Shown here: in pieces, positions 1-6,589 of the stretch
Layout: each line of letters begins with the position of its first letter
Numbering within the stretch: the first letter of the stretch is position 1
Source of the DNA: Nitrospinae bacterium CG22_combo_CG10-13_8_21_14_all_47_10
GTDB lineage: Bacteria; Nitrospinota; Nitrospinia; Nitrospinales; VA-1
DNA length: 9,816 bases
Direction of reading: 5' to 3'
NCBI GenBank assembly: GCA_002786505.1
Contig: PCTK01000025.1
Location: forward strand, 1 to 9,816
Translations under genes and position numbers: made by a program
Notes under the pieces: model-generated
Seen by the model: the letters and a program-made list of their open reading frames with translations, nothing else
The model's database searches: none
What the model was told of the DNA's origin: nothing

Positions 1-1
1 T

Positions 2-1192
2 GAAAAAGAAAGTTTTGGGGTCACAAAAATTGGGGATTTCACATGGAAACAAATGCTGGATCTGCATACCTGCACTCAATGCGGTCGGTGTGACCGGGTT
101 TGCCCCGCACTGGCGACCAACAAGCCTCTCTCACCGCAACAACTCACAGTAGACTTGAGAGACCATCTTAACGGCCCCCCTGATTCCGATATGACTTTGC
201 TGGGCAGTGTGATTGAGGACGAAGTCCTCTGGTCCTGCACCACCTGCGGAGCCTGCGAATCTGCCTGCCCGGTGATGATTGAATACGTCAGCAAAGTGAT
301 CGACCTCAGGCGCGGACTAGTCCTGACCGAAGACCGCTATCCGAAAGAACTGGAATCTGCCTTCAAATCACTGGAAACCCAGTCCAATCCCTGGGGGTTC
401 CCCAAAAACTCACGCGCCGACTGGGCCAAGGCGCTGGACATCCCCATCTGGGACAAGGCCAACCCCACCGAATACTTGTATTTTGTCGGATGTAACGGTT
501 CTTTCGATACACGCGGCAAAAAAATCTCCGAAGCGGTGGTCAAGGCCCTGAAACAGGCCGGGGTCAGCTTTTCCATTCTTGGAAATGGTGAAGGGTGTAC
601 CGGTGACCCGGCGCGACGGGCGGGCAATGAATATCTGTTCGACATGCTGGCCAGCCAAAATGCCGGGACATTCCAGGAACAAGGTGTCCTGAAAGTCATC
701 ACCCACTGCCCACATTGCCTCAACTCACTAAAAAACGAGTATCCCGAATTCGGAGCCCATCTGGAAGTGATACACCATTCTGAAATTTTGGAGACTTTGG
801 TCGCCGATGGAAAAATATCACTTGGAGAAAAAACCGGTGGAAACGTGGTGGTGCATGACTCCTGCTACCTGGGCCGGCATAATAAAATTTATAACGCACC
901 CAGAGAAGTTTTAAAGGCCACAACAAAAGTGATTCACGAAGTCGAACAAAGCCGGGAATCGGGAACCTGTTGTGGGGCGGGGGGAGCCCGGTTTTTGCTC
1001 GAAGAAAATATAGGCACACGCATGAGCCATCACCGGCTGGATGAGTTGATGGTCACCAACCCGGATACCATTGCCGTGTCCTGTCCTTACTGCGTATTGA
1101 TGCTGGAAGATGCAGTGAAAGCCAAGGGCTTGCAGGAAAAAGTAAAAGTCCGCGATATTGGAGAAATGTTAAAGGTGACAGGACGATTTTGA
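2..1192 (+). CDS. EMO/HdrD-like Fe-S oxidoreductase, C-terminal part (5' partial)
   Basis: This is the cytoplasmic Fe-S portion of a membrane Fe-S reductase (COG0247/DUF224 type). The frame stays open from the methionine at 53 back to base 2 and encodes a segment ending GDFTWKQMLDLHTC. This is the usual linker between an N-terminal NarI-like membrane domain and the clusters in this family, so the true start lies left of the window. Numbering from the Met at 53, there are two 4Fe-4S motifs (C7, C10, C13, C17 and C62, C65, C68, C72). Two CCG-type domains follow. The first has C147, C182, C219 and C222, with GCTGD in place of CCG. The second is complete, with C271, C306-C307, C344 and C347. Family knowledge: such proteins pass electrons between electron transfer flavoprotein and membrane quinone, with an HdrB/D-like cluster in the CCG domain. 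The ETF partner would be expected upstream but is not visible. The gene converges on gltX. Confidence 0.88.
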   Translation, partial: EKESFGVTKIGDFTWKQMLDLHTCTQCGRCDRVCPALATNKPLSPQQLTVDLRDHLNGPPDSDMTLLGSVIEDEVLWSCTTCGACESACPVMIEYVSKVIDLRRGLVLTEDRYPKELESAFKSLETQSNPWGFPKNSRADWAKALDIPIWDKANPTEYLYFVGCNGSFDTRGKKISEAVVKALKQAGVSFSILGNGEGCTGDPARRAGNEYLFDMLASQNAGTFQEQGVLKVITHCPHCLNSLKNEYPEFGAHLEVIHHSEILETLVADGKISLGEKTGGNVVVHDSCYLGRHNKIYNAPREVLKATTKVIHEVEQSRESGTCCGAGGARFLLEENIGTRMSHHRLDELMVTNPDTIAVSCPYCVLMLEDAVKAKGLQEKVKVRDIGEMLKVTGRF

Positions 1193-1218
1193 ACCAGGTT
1201 CTATGGAAGAGCCTGGTT
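1192..1218. terminator. Candidate hairpin between convergent stop codons
   Basis: An 11-bp stem with one T:G pair (arms 1192-1202 and 1208-1218) encloses a 5-base loop. The arms read AACCAGGTTCT and AGAGCCTGGTT. It begins at the last base of the Fe-S reductase stop codon and spans the last codons of gltX. On the plus strand the stem runs into TTTA, which is a weak U-tract, and on the minus strand there is no T-run. It could separate the convergent transcripts but is not a textbook intrinsic terminator. Confidence 0.4.
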
Positions 1219-2604
1219 TAACCGCTTGAGCGTCTCTTCTTTCCCCAGAAGCAGGATGACGTCATAAATTCCAGGGCTCACCGTGGTGCCGGTGAGGGCC
1301 ACACGCACCGGTTGCGCCAGCTTGCCAAGCTTCACCCCCTCTTCCTCCACAACTTTGTTGAACAGTGCTTCGATTTCTTCCGCGGAAAATTTTTCCAACA
1401 GGGAAAGCCCGGCAATGGCTTTTTGCAGTAACGGTCTGGTCTCGGTCGTGAGGAACTTGTCTCTCGCCTTCTCATCAAACTCGACTTCCTTTTTAAAATA
1501 GAATGCCGACTTCTCCGCCATCTCCACAAGAGTTTTAGCGCGCTGGTTCAAGCACGGGATAACCTTGGCAATTTCCGCATAATTCAGCCCGTGACCTTCT
1601 TCCAGAATTCCTGAGCTAATTAGAAATGGCTCCAGGTGCCGGGCCAGTTCTTCAGGCGGAGTGGTCTTTATATAATGCTCATTCAACCAGGACAGTTTGT
1701 CGGGATCAAACACCGCCGCCGAGGTGTGCACCGAGTCAAAGGAAAAATGCTGGATCATTTCTTCCCGCGAAAAAATTTCCTGATCGCCATGAGACCAACC
1801 CAACCGGGCCAGATAATTGATCATGGCGGAAGGAAGGTAACCCATGTCGCGGTACGCCAGTGCCGATGTGGCCCCATGACGCTTGCTGAGACGAGCTTTG
1901 TCCTGCCCCAGAATCATGGAAATATGAGCGAAACGGGGACGTGGAAAGCCAAGAGCATCGTACAGTAAACATTGTCGGGGGGTGTTGGAAAGATGGTCAT
2001 CCCCGCGCACTACGTGGGTTATCCCCATGTCCGCATCATCGACCACCACGACAAAATTATAGGTGGGGGAACCATCGGTTCTCTGCAGGATCAGATCGTC
2101 CAGTTCGGCGATATCAAACACCACCTTGCCGCGCAACAGGTCTTCCACGACTATCGAACCCTCAAGAGGGGCCTTAAACCGGACGACGGAAGGAGCCCCT
2201 TCTGGCTGGTCGGTTCGTTCCCGGCAAGTTCCATCATATTTGGGTTTAAGTCCTTTTTTCTGAGCCTCTACTCGTTTCTGGTCCAGTTCTTCCTGAGTGC
2301 AGTAGCAATGGTAGGCTTTACCTTCCCTGAGCAACTGATCAACTTTTGCAGAATAAATTTCCTGCCGCCCGGTTTGCCGGTAAGGGCCTTCATCCCAGTC
2401 CAACCCCAGCCACCGCATAGACTCAAGAATTTCTGTTATGGATTCTTCCGTGGAACGTTCATGATCTGTATCTTCAATGCGTAACACGAATTGACCACCA
2501 TGATGGCGGGCGAACAGCCAGTTGAACAGGGCTGTCCTCACCCCGCCAATATGCAAAAACCCTGTAGGACTGGGCGCAAAACGAACTTTGATTAGCTCAC
2601 TCAT
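1201..2604 (-). CDS. gltX: Glutamyl-tRNA synthetase
   Basis: This cytoplasmic class I aminoacyl-tRNA synthetase charges tRNA-Glu with glutamate using ATP. The 467 residues match the usual bacterial length. The N-terminal Rossmann domain begins RFAPSPTGFLHIGG, which contains the HIGH-type signature (H18-G21). The zinc-binding-like region has C100, C102 and C127, but the fourth ligand found in the E. coli enzyme is not obvious (CRER). The KMSKS-type loop is RLSKR at 238-242. The alpha-helical anticodon-binding domain ends with the conserved GKLAQPVRVALTG segment near 427-439. The ATG at 2604 fits the family N-terminus (SELIKVRFAPSPTG), with only a weak AGG about 8 bases upstream. Whether it is discriminating or also charges tRNA-Gln cannot be told by eye, and no gatCAB is in view. 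It lies downstream of the secreted-protein gene on the same strand but is separated from it by a strong terminator, so it probably has its own promoter in 2605-2756. I could not identify that promoter with confidence. Confidence 0.97.
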   Translation of the reverse strand: MSELIKVRFAPSPTGFLHIGGVRTALFNWLFARHHGGQFVLRIEDTDHERSTEESITEILESMRWLGLDWDEGPYRQTGRQEIYSAKVDQLLREGKAYHCYCTQEELDQKRVEAQKKGLKPKYDGTCRERTDQPEGAPSVVRFKAPLEGSIVVEDLLRGKVVFDIAELDDLILQRTDGSPTYNFVVVVDDADMGITHVVRGDDHLSNTPRQCLLYDALGFPRPRFAHISMILGQDKARLSKRHGATSALAYRDMGYLPSAMINYLARLGWSHGDQEIFSREEMIQHFSFDSVHTSAAVFDPDKLSWLNEHYIKTTPPEELARHLEPFLISSGILEEGHGLNYAEIAKVIPCLNQRAKTLVEMAEKSAFYFKKEVEFDEKARDKFLTTETRPLLQKAIAGLSLLEKFSAEEIEALFNKVVEEEGVKLGKLAQPVRVALTGTTVSPGIYDVILLLGKEETLKRLNQALP

Positions 2605-2756
2605 TTTTGTACCTGAAAAAAGGACCGGTTATGATCTGATGATGTAAGAAACGGCTAAGGGTAACAAATTAGTCGGAAAAAATTAAGCGCAATCATCAAA
2701 TGGGGGAACGCTAAATTGAGGAAGCGGCGGAGAAAAATGACCGGATGTCTTTAACG

Positions 2757-2789
2757 AAAAACAGCCGACCTTGGGAGAAGGTCGGCTGT
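2757..2789 (-). terminator. Intrinsic terminator of secreted protein copy 1
   Basis: A perfect 12-bp stem (ACAGCCGACCTT at 2761-2772 with AAGGTCGGCTGT at 2778-2789) encloses a 5-base loop. Read on the minus strand it is followed by a T-run (complement of 2757-2761). It lies 54 bases past the stop codon of the 2844-3284 gene and shares its stem core with the terminator of the second copy. Confidence 0.93.
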
Positions 2790-2843
2790 CTCAGGGTAAG
2801 GGCAAATCTGCTGATTAAACCCCCACTAAAAAAACTGTCAAAC

Positions 2844-3284
2844 TTAGTTACAAGTAACAGTAACTGGAATTGCGCCCGTGTTGGTGATTTTCACCAATCC
2901 GCTGATATCACCGATAGAATCGCCACGGCTGAATGCAGGCTGAGAAGCCAGCGTTACTGAACCAGCGCCCATGGTACCTCTCTGGGGGATACCGGTTAAT
3001 CCGTGATCCGTGCTCACCAGAGTCTGGTTGCTGTCGTTCGGTCCTAATGTAATAGGCACTGTGGTGAAGTTAGAAGATTTCCATACACTCAAGTTAGCGC
3101 CGCCCCGATCGTTGTCGGTGTAGCCAAATTTGTCCGTTGTTGCATGAACAACCTTGGCCGCTTCCAGCGTGATGCTTTTAGCATTCTCACATTTTGCCGT
3201 TTCACCATTGCTGATCTGTCCCGCGTTGGCGGAGAATGCCAGACCTGCGATAAACATAGCCGTTAAAGCAAAAATCTTTTTCAT
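2844..3284 (-). CDS. Secreted small protein, tandem copy 1 (unknown family)
   Basis: A 146-residue protein with a clear Sec signal peptide: MKK, a hydrophobic stretch (about residues 4-18), then the signal peptidase I site ANA|G at residues 19-22. The mature protein of about 125 residues is rich in Gly, Thr, Ser, Val and Asn, with alternating beta-strand-like segments such as LVKITNTGAIPVTVTC. That suggests a beta-sandwich, though this is inference. It has only two cysteines, C32 near the mature start and C145 as the penultimate residue, which could close the domain with a disulfide in the periplasm or outside the cell. I do not recognise the family. It is about 80% identical to the neighbour at 3713-4153. 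The frame is open 13 codons further upstream (ATG at 3323), but the strong AAGGAGAGG site, the signal peptide and the equal length of the paralogue fix the start at 3284. It has its own terminator and is probably monocistronic. Confidence 0.9.
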   Translation of the reverse strand: MKKIFALTAMFIAGLAFSANAGQISNGETAKCENAKSITLEAAKVVHATTDKFGYTDNDRGGANLSVWKSSNFTTVPITLGPNDSNQTLVSTDHGLTGIPQRGTMGAGSVTLASQPAFSRGDSIGDISGLVKITNTGAIPVTVTCN

Positions 3285-3629
3285 ATCATCCCTCTCCTTA
3301 TTATGTTTTATAAAATCACTCACTCAGCAGTGCTAATAAATATCCTCATAATTATTGAGAAGTTTAATGAAACAGATAAATTTTAGATATCAGCCGGAAA
3401 CCATTTTTTTAGTAGCCTGAAAACGTATTCATTTTTAGGAATTTTCTCTCTCATTGTAGGATTCACAGGAGATTTTATTAAAAACCGAGGGCTTAAAATA
3501 AATGAGGACTCCTCAAGATTTATCAAACACAAGAAAATCTGGAATCAGTAGCAACCCGAATAAAAAATTAATGGCAAGGAGAGCGACAAGGATCAGGATT
3601 CGACTGACAAATTCCAGTCAGGGGAAGGT
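3285..3629. other. AT-rich gene-free leader and spacer between the two copies
   Basis: The part next to copy 1 is its leader: the ribosome binding site, an A/T-rich stretch (TTTTATAAAACATAAGG on the minus strand) and, at 3357-3368, the box ATTAAACTTCTC. That box recurs at a similar distance before copy 2. It may mark a promoter or operator, but I cannot assign -35 and -10 elements. The rest (3369-3629) is AT-rich and shows no convincing gene, RNA or repeat. Confidence 0.6.
3291..3299 (-). promoter_or_regulatory. Strong ribosome binding site for copy 1
   Basis: AAGGAGAGG on the minus strand sits 6 bases before the ATG at 3284. It decides against the upstream in-frame ATG at 3323. The same site occurs before copy 2, which points to high translation of both genes. 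Confidence 0.9.
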
Positions 3630-3664
3630 AAAAAAACAGCCGACCGGGAGAGGTCGGCTGTTTT
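3630..3664 (-). terminator. Intrinsic terminator of secreted protein copy 2, possibly bidirectional
   Basis: A perfect 13-bp stem (AAAACAGCCGACC at 3633-3645 with GGTCGGCTGTTTT at 3652-3664) encloses a 6-base loop. An A-run on the left (3630-3636) gives a strong T-run on the minus strand, and TTTT on the right gives a short one on the plus strand. It lies 48 bases past the stop codon of the 3713-4153 gene. Confidence 0.93.
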
Positions 3665-3712
3665 CCAGGGTAAGGACCCAACTCGCTTATCAAGCCCTTA
3701 CTAAATCAAATC

Positions 3713-4153
3713 TTAGTTACAGGTAACCGTAACAGGGTTCACACCGGTATTGGTGATTTTGACCAATCCGCTGATATCACCGATAGAATCGCCACGGCTG
3801 AACTCAGGCTGAGAAACCAGCGTTACTGAACCAGCGCCCATGGTACCTCTCTCAGGAAGCCCTGTTAACCCATGGTCTGCGCCCACAACAGTCTGATTGC
3901 TGTCATTTGGTCCTAATGTAATGGGCACAGTTGTGAAGTTAGAAGACTTCCATACGCTCAAATTAGCGCCGCCCCGATCATTGTCGGTGTATCCATCTTT
4001 ACCACCTGCCGAATTAGGCGTACCAGCGGTTTCCAACGTAATACTTTTGGCGTTATCACATTTAGCTGTTTGGCCTGACGTGATTTGACCAGCATTTGCA
4101 ACCAGGGCAAAACCCGCAATAAAAGCCACCGTCAAAACAAAAATCTTTTTCAT
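3713..4153 (-). CDS. Secreted small protein, tandem copy 2 (unknown family)
   Basis: The 146-residue paralogue of the 2844-3284 product has the same architecture. It has a signal peptide ending ANA|G (residues 19-22), a beta-rich mature region, and cysteines only at 32 and 145. By hand alignment about 117 of 146 residues are identical, with no gaps. Residues 54-88 are identical in both copies and contain the motifs GYTDNDRGGANLSVWKSSNF and GPNDSNQT. Nine of the ten residues at 44-53 differ. The ATG at 4153 is preceded by AAGGAGAGG. No family is recognised. A surface, adhesion or structural role is possible but unsupported beyond the secretion signal. It is transcribed on its own and ends at the terminator at 3630-3664. 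The 248 bases upstream to the response regulator stop hold its leader and no gene. Confidence 0.9.
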   Translation of the reverse strand: MKKIFVLTVAFIAGFALVANAGQITSGQTAKCDNAKSITLETAGTPNSAGGKDGYTDNDRGGANLSVWKSSNFTTVPITLGPNDSNQTVVGADHGLTGLPERGTMGAGSVTLVSQPEFSRGDSIGDISGLVKITNTGVNPVTVTCN

Positions 4154-4158
4154 AATAC

Positions 4159-4167
4159 CCTCTCCTT
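4159..4167 (-). promoter_or_regulatory. Strong ribosome binding site for copy 2
   Basis: AAGGAGAGG on the minus strand, 5 bases before the ATG at 4153. It is identical to the site before copy 1. Confidence 0.9.
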
Positions 4168-4229
4168 AAGTTTTGTTTATTAAAACACCCAATCGTGTGA
4201 CAGACTATTTATTTGGTAATCATTTTTCC

Positions 4230-4242
4230 GAGAGAGTTTAAT
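4230..4242 (-). promoter_or_regulatory. Conserved upstream box of copy 2
   Basis: ATTAAACTCTCTC on the minus strand, 77 bases before the start codon. Copy 1 has ATTAAACTTCTC at 3357-3368, 73 bases before its start. It is the most distant similarity I can see between the two leaders, in otherwise diverged AT-rich DNA. It may be part of a promoter or a regulator site, or simply the edge of the duplicated unit. Confidence 0.4.
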
Positions 4243-4401
4243 AGATACGGCTTCCTAAAAATATAGTCCTAACGCCTTTTATAAGGTAAGAATAAATCCA
4301 TGCGCTTGATGAGTCATTTTCCTACTATGTTTAGGTGTTTTTCCTATGCTACAACGTGGACCGACCTTGCCGGGGGAAAGAGAGGGTTGGACTGGAAGAG
4401 G

Positions 4402-5055
4402 TTATTGAATAAGCCGTTGGGAAATCGCATAATGAATCAATTCAGCGTTTTTCTTCATTTGCATTTTATCCAGAATCCTCGAACGGTGGGTACTGATCGT
4501 TTTGACGCTTAAGGACAATTCCTTGCCAATTTCAGTGGGGGAGCTTCCTTCCGCCAGCATCATGAAAACCTGGTATTCTCGATCTGAAAGCCTTTCATGT
4601 GGGGGACGATCAGACTTGCCGAAGTCGAACGCCAGTTTTTCGGTGATTTCAGAGCTGGCATATTTCCCCCCGGCGGCGACTTTTCGCACTGCGGCGTAAA
4701 TCTGATCGGTACTGCTCTCTTTGGTGATAAAGCCTGATGCCCCGGCTTTGAAGAAACGGACCGCGTAATGTTCTTCGGGATAAACGGTTAATATCAGGAC
4801 AGGTAATTTTGGACGGTCGTCCCTCAACTGTTTGAGAATCTCCAGCCCGCCTTTTCCAGGCAGGGAAATGTCCAGAAGAGCGAGGCTCAAATCCATGCCC
4901 CGGACCTTTTCCAATAGCTCTTCACCCGTTTCAGCTTCATCCACGACCTCGATATCAGGGGTTTCTGAAAAGGCATTCTTTAAACCTCGACGAAAAAGCG
5001 GGTGGTCGTCCGCAATGATTATTTTTATTTTTCCTGTTTCCTTTTTCGTAGCCAT
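4402..5055 (-). CDS. NarL/FixJ-family response regulator
   Basis: A cytoplasmic DNA-binding response regulator of 217 residues, the normal size for this family. The receiver domain (about 9-125) has the acidic pair D16-D17, phospho-acceptor D62 in LALLDISLPG, T90 and K112. The C-terminal LuxR-type helix-turn-helix (about 155-215) contains LSDREYQVFMMLAEG and the recognition region SVKTISTHRSRILDKM. Its partner is the histidine kinase just upstream. An ATG at 5061 would overlap the kinase stop as ATGA, but the AAAGGA site is well spaced only for the ATG at 5055. The frame is open further upstream, inside the kinase gene, but that stretch lacks family similarity. Targets are unknown. The two secreted-protein genes lie directly downstream on the same strand with their own leaders, so regulation of them is possible but not shown. 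No convincing terminator was seen after the stop. Confidence 0.95.
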   Translation of the reverse strand: MATKKETGKIKIIIADDHPLFRRGLKNAFSETPDIEVVDEAETGEELLEKVRGMDLSLALLDISLPGKGGLEILKQLRDDRPKLPVLILTVYPEEHYAVRFFKAGASGFITKESSTDQIYAAVRKVAAGGKYASSEITEKLAFDFGKSDRPPHERLSDREYQVFMMLAEGSSPTEIGKELSLSVKTISTHRSRILDKMQMKKNAELIHYAISQRLIQ

Positions 5056-5057
5056 GA

Positions 5058-6317
5058 TCATCCTTTTTGAATATTGATATTTACTGTTGTTCCACCATTG
5101 GGGATACCACGAATCAGCACATTGCCGCCCCAAACCATTGCCCGCTCCCGCATACCCAATAGGCCTAAAGATCTTACGTTCGACACCTGACGGGATGATA
5201 TCCCGCACCCGTTGTCTTGAACCTTAAGGGTGACTGTTCCATCATTATGATACAGTGTAACACAAACCTCAGTGGCCTTGGCATGGCGGACTATGTTGGT
5301 CAGGGTTTCCTGAAAAATCCGGAACAAGGTGATGGATCGCTCCAGGTCTAGTTCAAAGTCGCCCAGGTCATCTTCAAATTTGCACTGGATTCCCGTCCGG
5401 CGCGTAAACTCCATGGTCTGCCATACAATGGCCTCGCCAATTCCCAGGTCATCAAGAATAGGCGGCCTGAGGTCCATTGAGATTTTCTTAACCGTTTGAA
5501 TGGCATCATCGCTCATTTCTAGAAGTTGTTTCGCGGATTTCTTTACCGCCGGATTGTTGTCTAAAAGTTTGTTGCTGAGCAGGGAAAGCTCTAGTTTAAT
5601 GGTCGTAAGCACTTGACCGAGATGGTCATGGACTTCTCGCGCAGTACGGGTTCTTTCTTCCTCGCGCACCTGTTCCAGACGATGATACAGTTTACGCAAC
5701 TGATCTTGCGAATGTTCGCTTTCATCCTGAGCCTGCTTTCGTTCCAACACCCTGCCAAGTTGCGTTCCGATCTGCGCCATAATGGCGAGCATTTGCGGAT
5801 CAGGTTCCACCGCTTTAGGAGAAAAAAACTCCATCACCCCAACGACCTTGGTTCCGATCAATATGGGAAAGGCGAATCCGGCTTTAACCCCAATATCCCG
5901 CGCCAGCTTTGCACGGGGGAAATTTGGGTCTTTCGTCACATCAATGATCCAGGCTGGTTCTCCGCTGACCAACACTCGGCCCGGAAGGCCTACCCCGGCC
6001 TCCAAAGAAGTTTCATGAGTGACCTTTTGAAACGTGTCAAATTGGCCGGGCTCTTCCACATACCAGAATTTGGTGGGAATAAGCCCTTCGGAAGGATGTT
6101 CAGCCGTCAAGTACATATGCCCCAATGGCCACCCGGCAAATTCGCACACCTGACGAATACAAAAAGGTAAAGTTTCTTCAATTGCCCTGGTTTCATTGGA
6201 TGCCACCGCAATAGTCTTGATCAGTCTCGAATATTTTATTTCAGCTTTTAAACGGTCATTGGTTTCCTGGATTTTCCTGGCAGGAGACTTTTTTTTAATT
6301 TTCGTCTTTTGTTCCAT
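5058..6317 (-). CDS. Soluble GAF-domain histidine kinase (NarX/DegS-like core)
   Basis: A sensor kinase of 419 residues without a transmembrane segment or signal peptide, so it is probably cytoplasmic. After a lysine-rich start there is a GAF domain (about 45-190) with GLPGRVLVSGEP and PILIGTKVVGVMEFFS. A short coiled coil (about 190-220) leads to a HisKA_3 dimerisation domain with REVHDHLGQ (phospho-acceptor H230). The HATPase domain shows the N box QETLTNIVRHA (N341), the G1 box QDNGCGI (368-373), a glycine motif GLLGMRERA and a final GGTTVNI. This subfamily signals to NarL-type regulators, which matches the gene immediately downstream. The GAF ligand cannot be read from sequence, and no obvious bilin cysteine is seen. 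An in-frame TAA lies one codon upstream of the ATG at 6317, so the start cannot be further out. GGTGA 8 bases before it is a weak ribosome binding site. Confidence 0.94.
   Translation of the reverse strand: MEQKTKIKKKSPARKIQETNDRLKAEIKYSRLIKTIAVASNETRAIEETLPFCIRQVCEFAGWPLGHMYLTAEHPSEGLIPTKFWYVEEPGQFDTFQKVTHETSLEAGVGLPGRVLVSGEPAWIIDVTKDPNFPRAKLARDIGVKAGFAFPILIGTKVVGVMEFFSPKAVEPDPQMLAIMAQIGTQLGRVLERKQAQDESEHSQDQLRKLYHRLEQVREEERTRTAREVHDHLGQVLTTIKLELSLLSNKLLDNNPAVKKSAKQLLEMSDDAIQTVKKISMDLRPPILDDLGIGEAIVWQTMEFTRRTGIQCKFEDDLGDFELDLERSITLFRIFQETLTNIVRHAKATEVCVTLYHNDGTVTLKVQDNGCGISSRQVSNVRSLGLLGMRERAMVWGGNVLIRGIPNGGTTVNINIQKG
5061..5066 (-). promoter_or_regulatory. Ribosome binding site deciding the regulator start
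   Basis: AAAGGA on the minus strand lies inside the end of the kinase gene, 5 bases before the ATG at 5055. It directly abuts and overlaps the alternative ATG at 5061, which therefore lacks a usable spacing. It supports translational coupling of kinase and regulator. Confidence 0.65.
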
Positions 6318-6589
6318 AAATTAAGTCACCGGTTGAAGTAATACGCCGTGCCAACGACAGCAAAAGCCCCAAAGCTCCGGTAAAAAAACGCTTTCCTGGC
6401 TTCATAAATGGGAACACAGGCACAGAGAATACCGAACTTGGATAAAAAATGATAAAATGCCTGGCAGAGGGCTATGGGGCACCCGAGGTACAAGTATAAA
6501 GCTACCAGTAAAAATCAGCTTTCGCCATGAGCCCCTTGAATAATTTTTTAAGGACTGGCAACAATAAAGAACTCTTCCAAAGTTTTGCG
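6318..6589. other. Divergent intergenic region
   Basis: This gap separates the leftward kinase gene from the rightward three-gene cluster and must hold promoters for both. TATAAA at 6495-6500 and TAAAAT in the 6450s resemble -10 boxes for the rightward direction, but neither has a good -35 at the right distance. I see no small gene or clear RNA structure in it. Confidence 0.4.

Larger units (their letters stand above)
2757..4242 (-). repeat. Tandem gene duplication, two units of about 612 bp
   Basis: Unit 1 runs from about 2757 to 3368 and unit 2 from about 3630 to 4242, in the same orientation and of nearly equal length. Each contains the upstream box, ribosome binding site, gene, a conserved 3' stretch (CCTTACCCTG on the minus strand) and a terminator. 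Within the genes there are exact DNA runs of about 36-41 bases (for example from ACCAATCCGCTG near 2890 and 3759) interrupted by diverged patches. No direct repeat or transposase marks the borders. The unit edges are judged by eye. Confidence 0.85.

Noticed and set aside
182..720. Minus-strand open frames antisense to the Fe-S reductase
   Set aside because: They overlap a well-supported gene with all its cysteine motifs, and they lack starts and motifs of their own.
1972..2484. A 170-codon plus-strand open frame
   Set aside because: It lies wholly antisense to gltX, has no ribosome binding site and no recognisable motif, so it is a shadow of the coding strand.
3285..3323. A 13-residue N-terminal extension of secreted copy 1
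   Set aside because: The frame is open, but the strong ribosome binding site, signal peptide and paralogue length place the start at 3284.
3502..3726. A 74-codon plus-strand open frame between the secreted genes
   Set aside because: It reads through the terminator hairpin of copy 2 and into the end of that gene, and it lacks a ribosome binding site.
4320..4401. Possible terminator after the response regulator, containing CCGACCTT as in the duplicated terminators
   Set aside because: No matching right arm and no T-run were found.
6348..6353. TGGCAC on the minus strand before the kinase gene, like a sigma-54 -24 element
   Set aside because: The -12 TTGC is absent at the required spacing.
6498..6522. 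Small inverted repeat AAAGCT/AGCTTT before the secreted protein gene
   Set aside because: Six pairs around a 13-base loop is weak, AT-rich and expected by chance.
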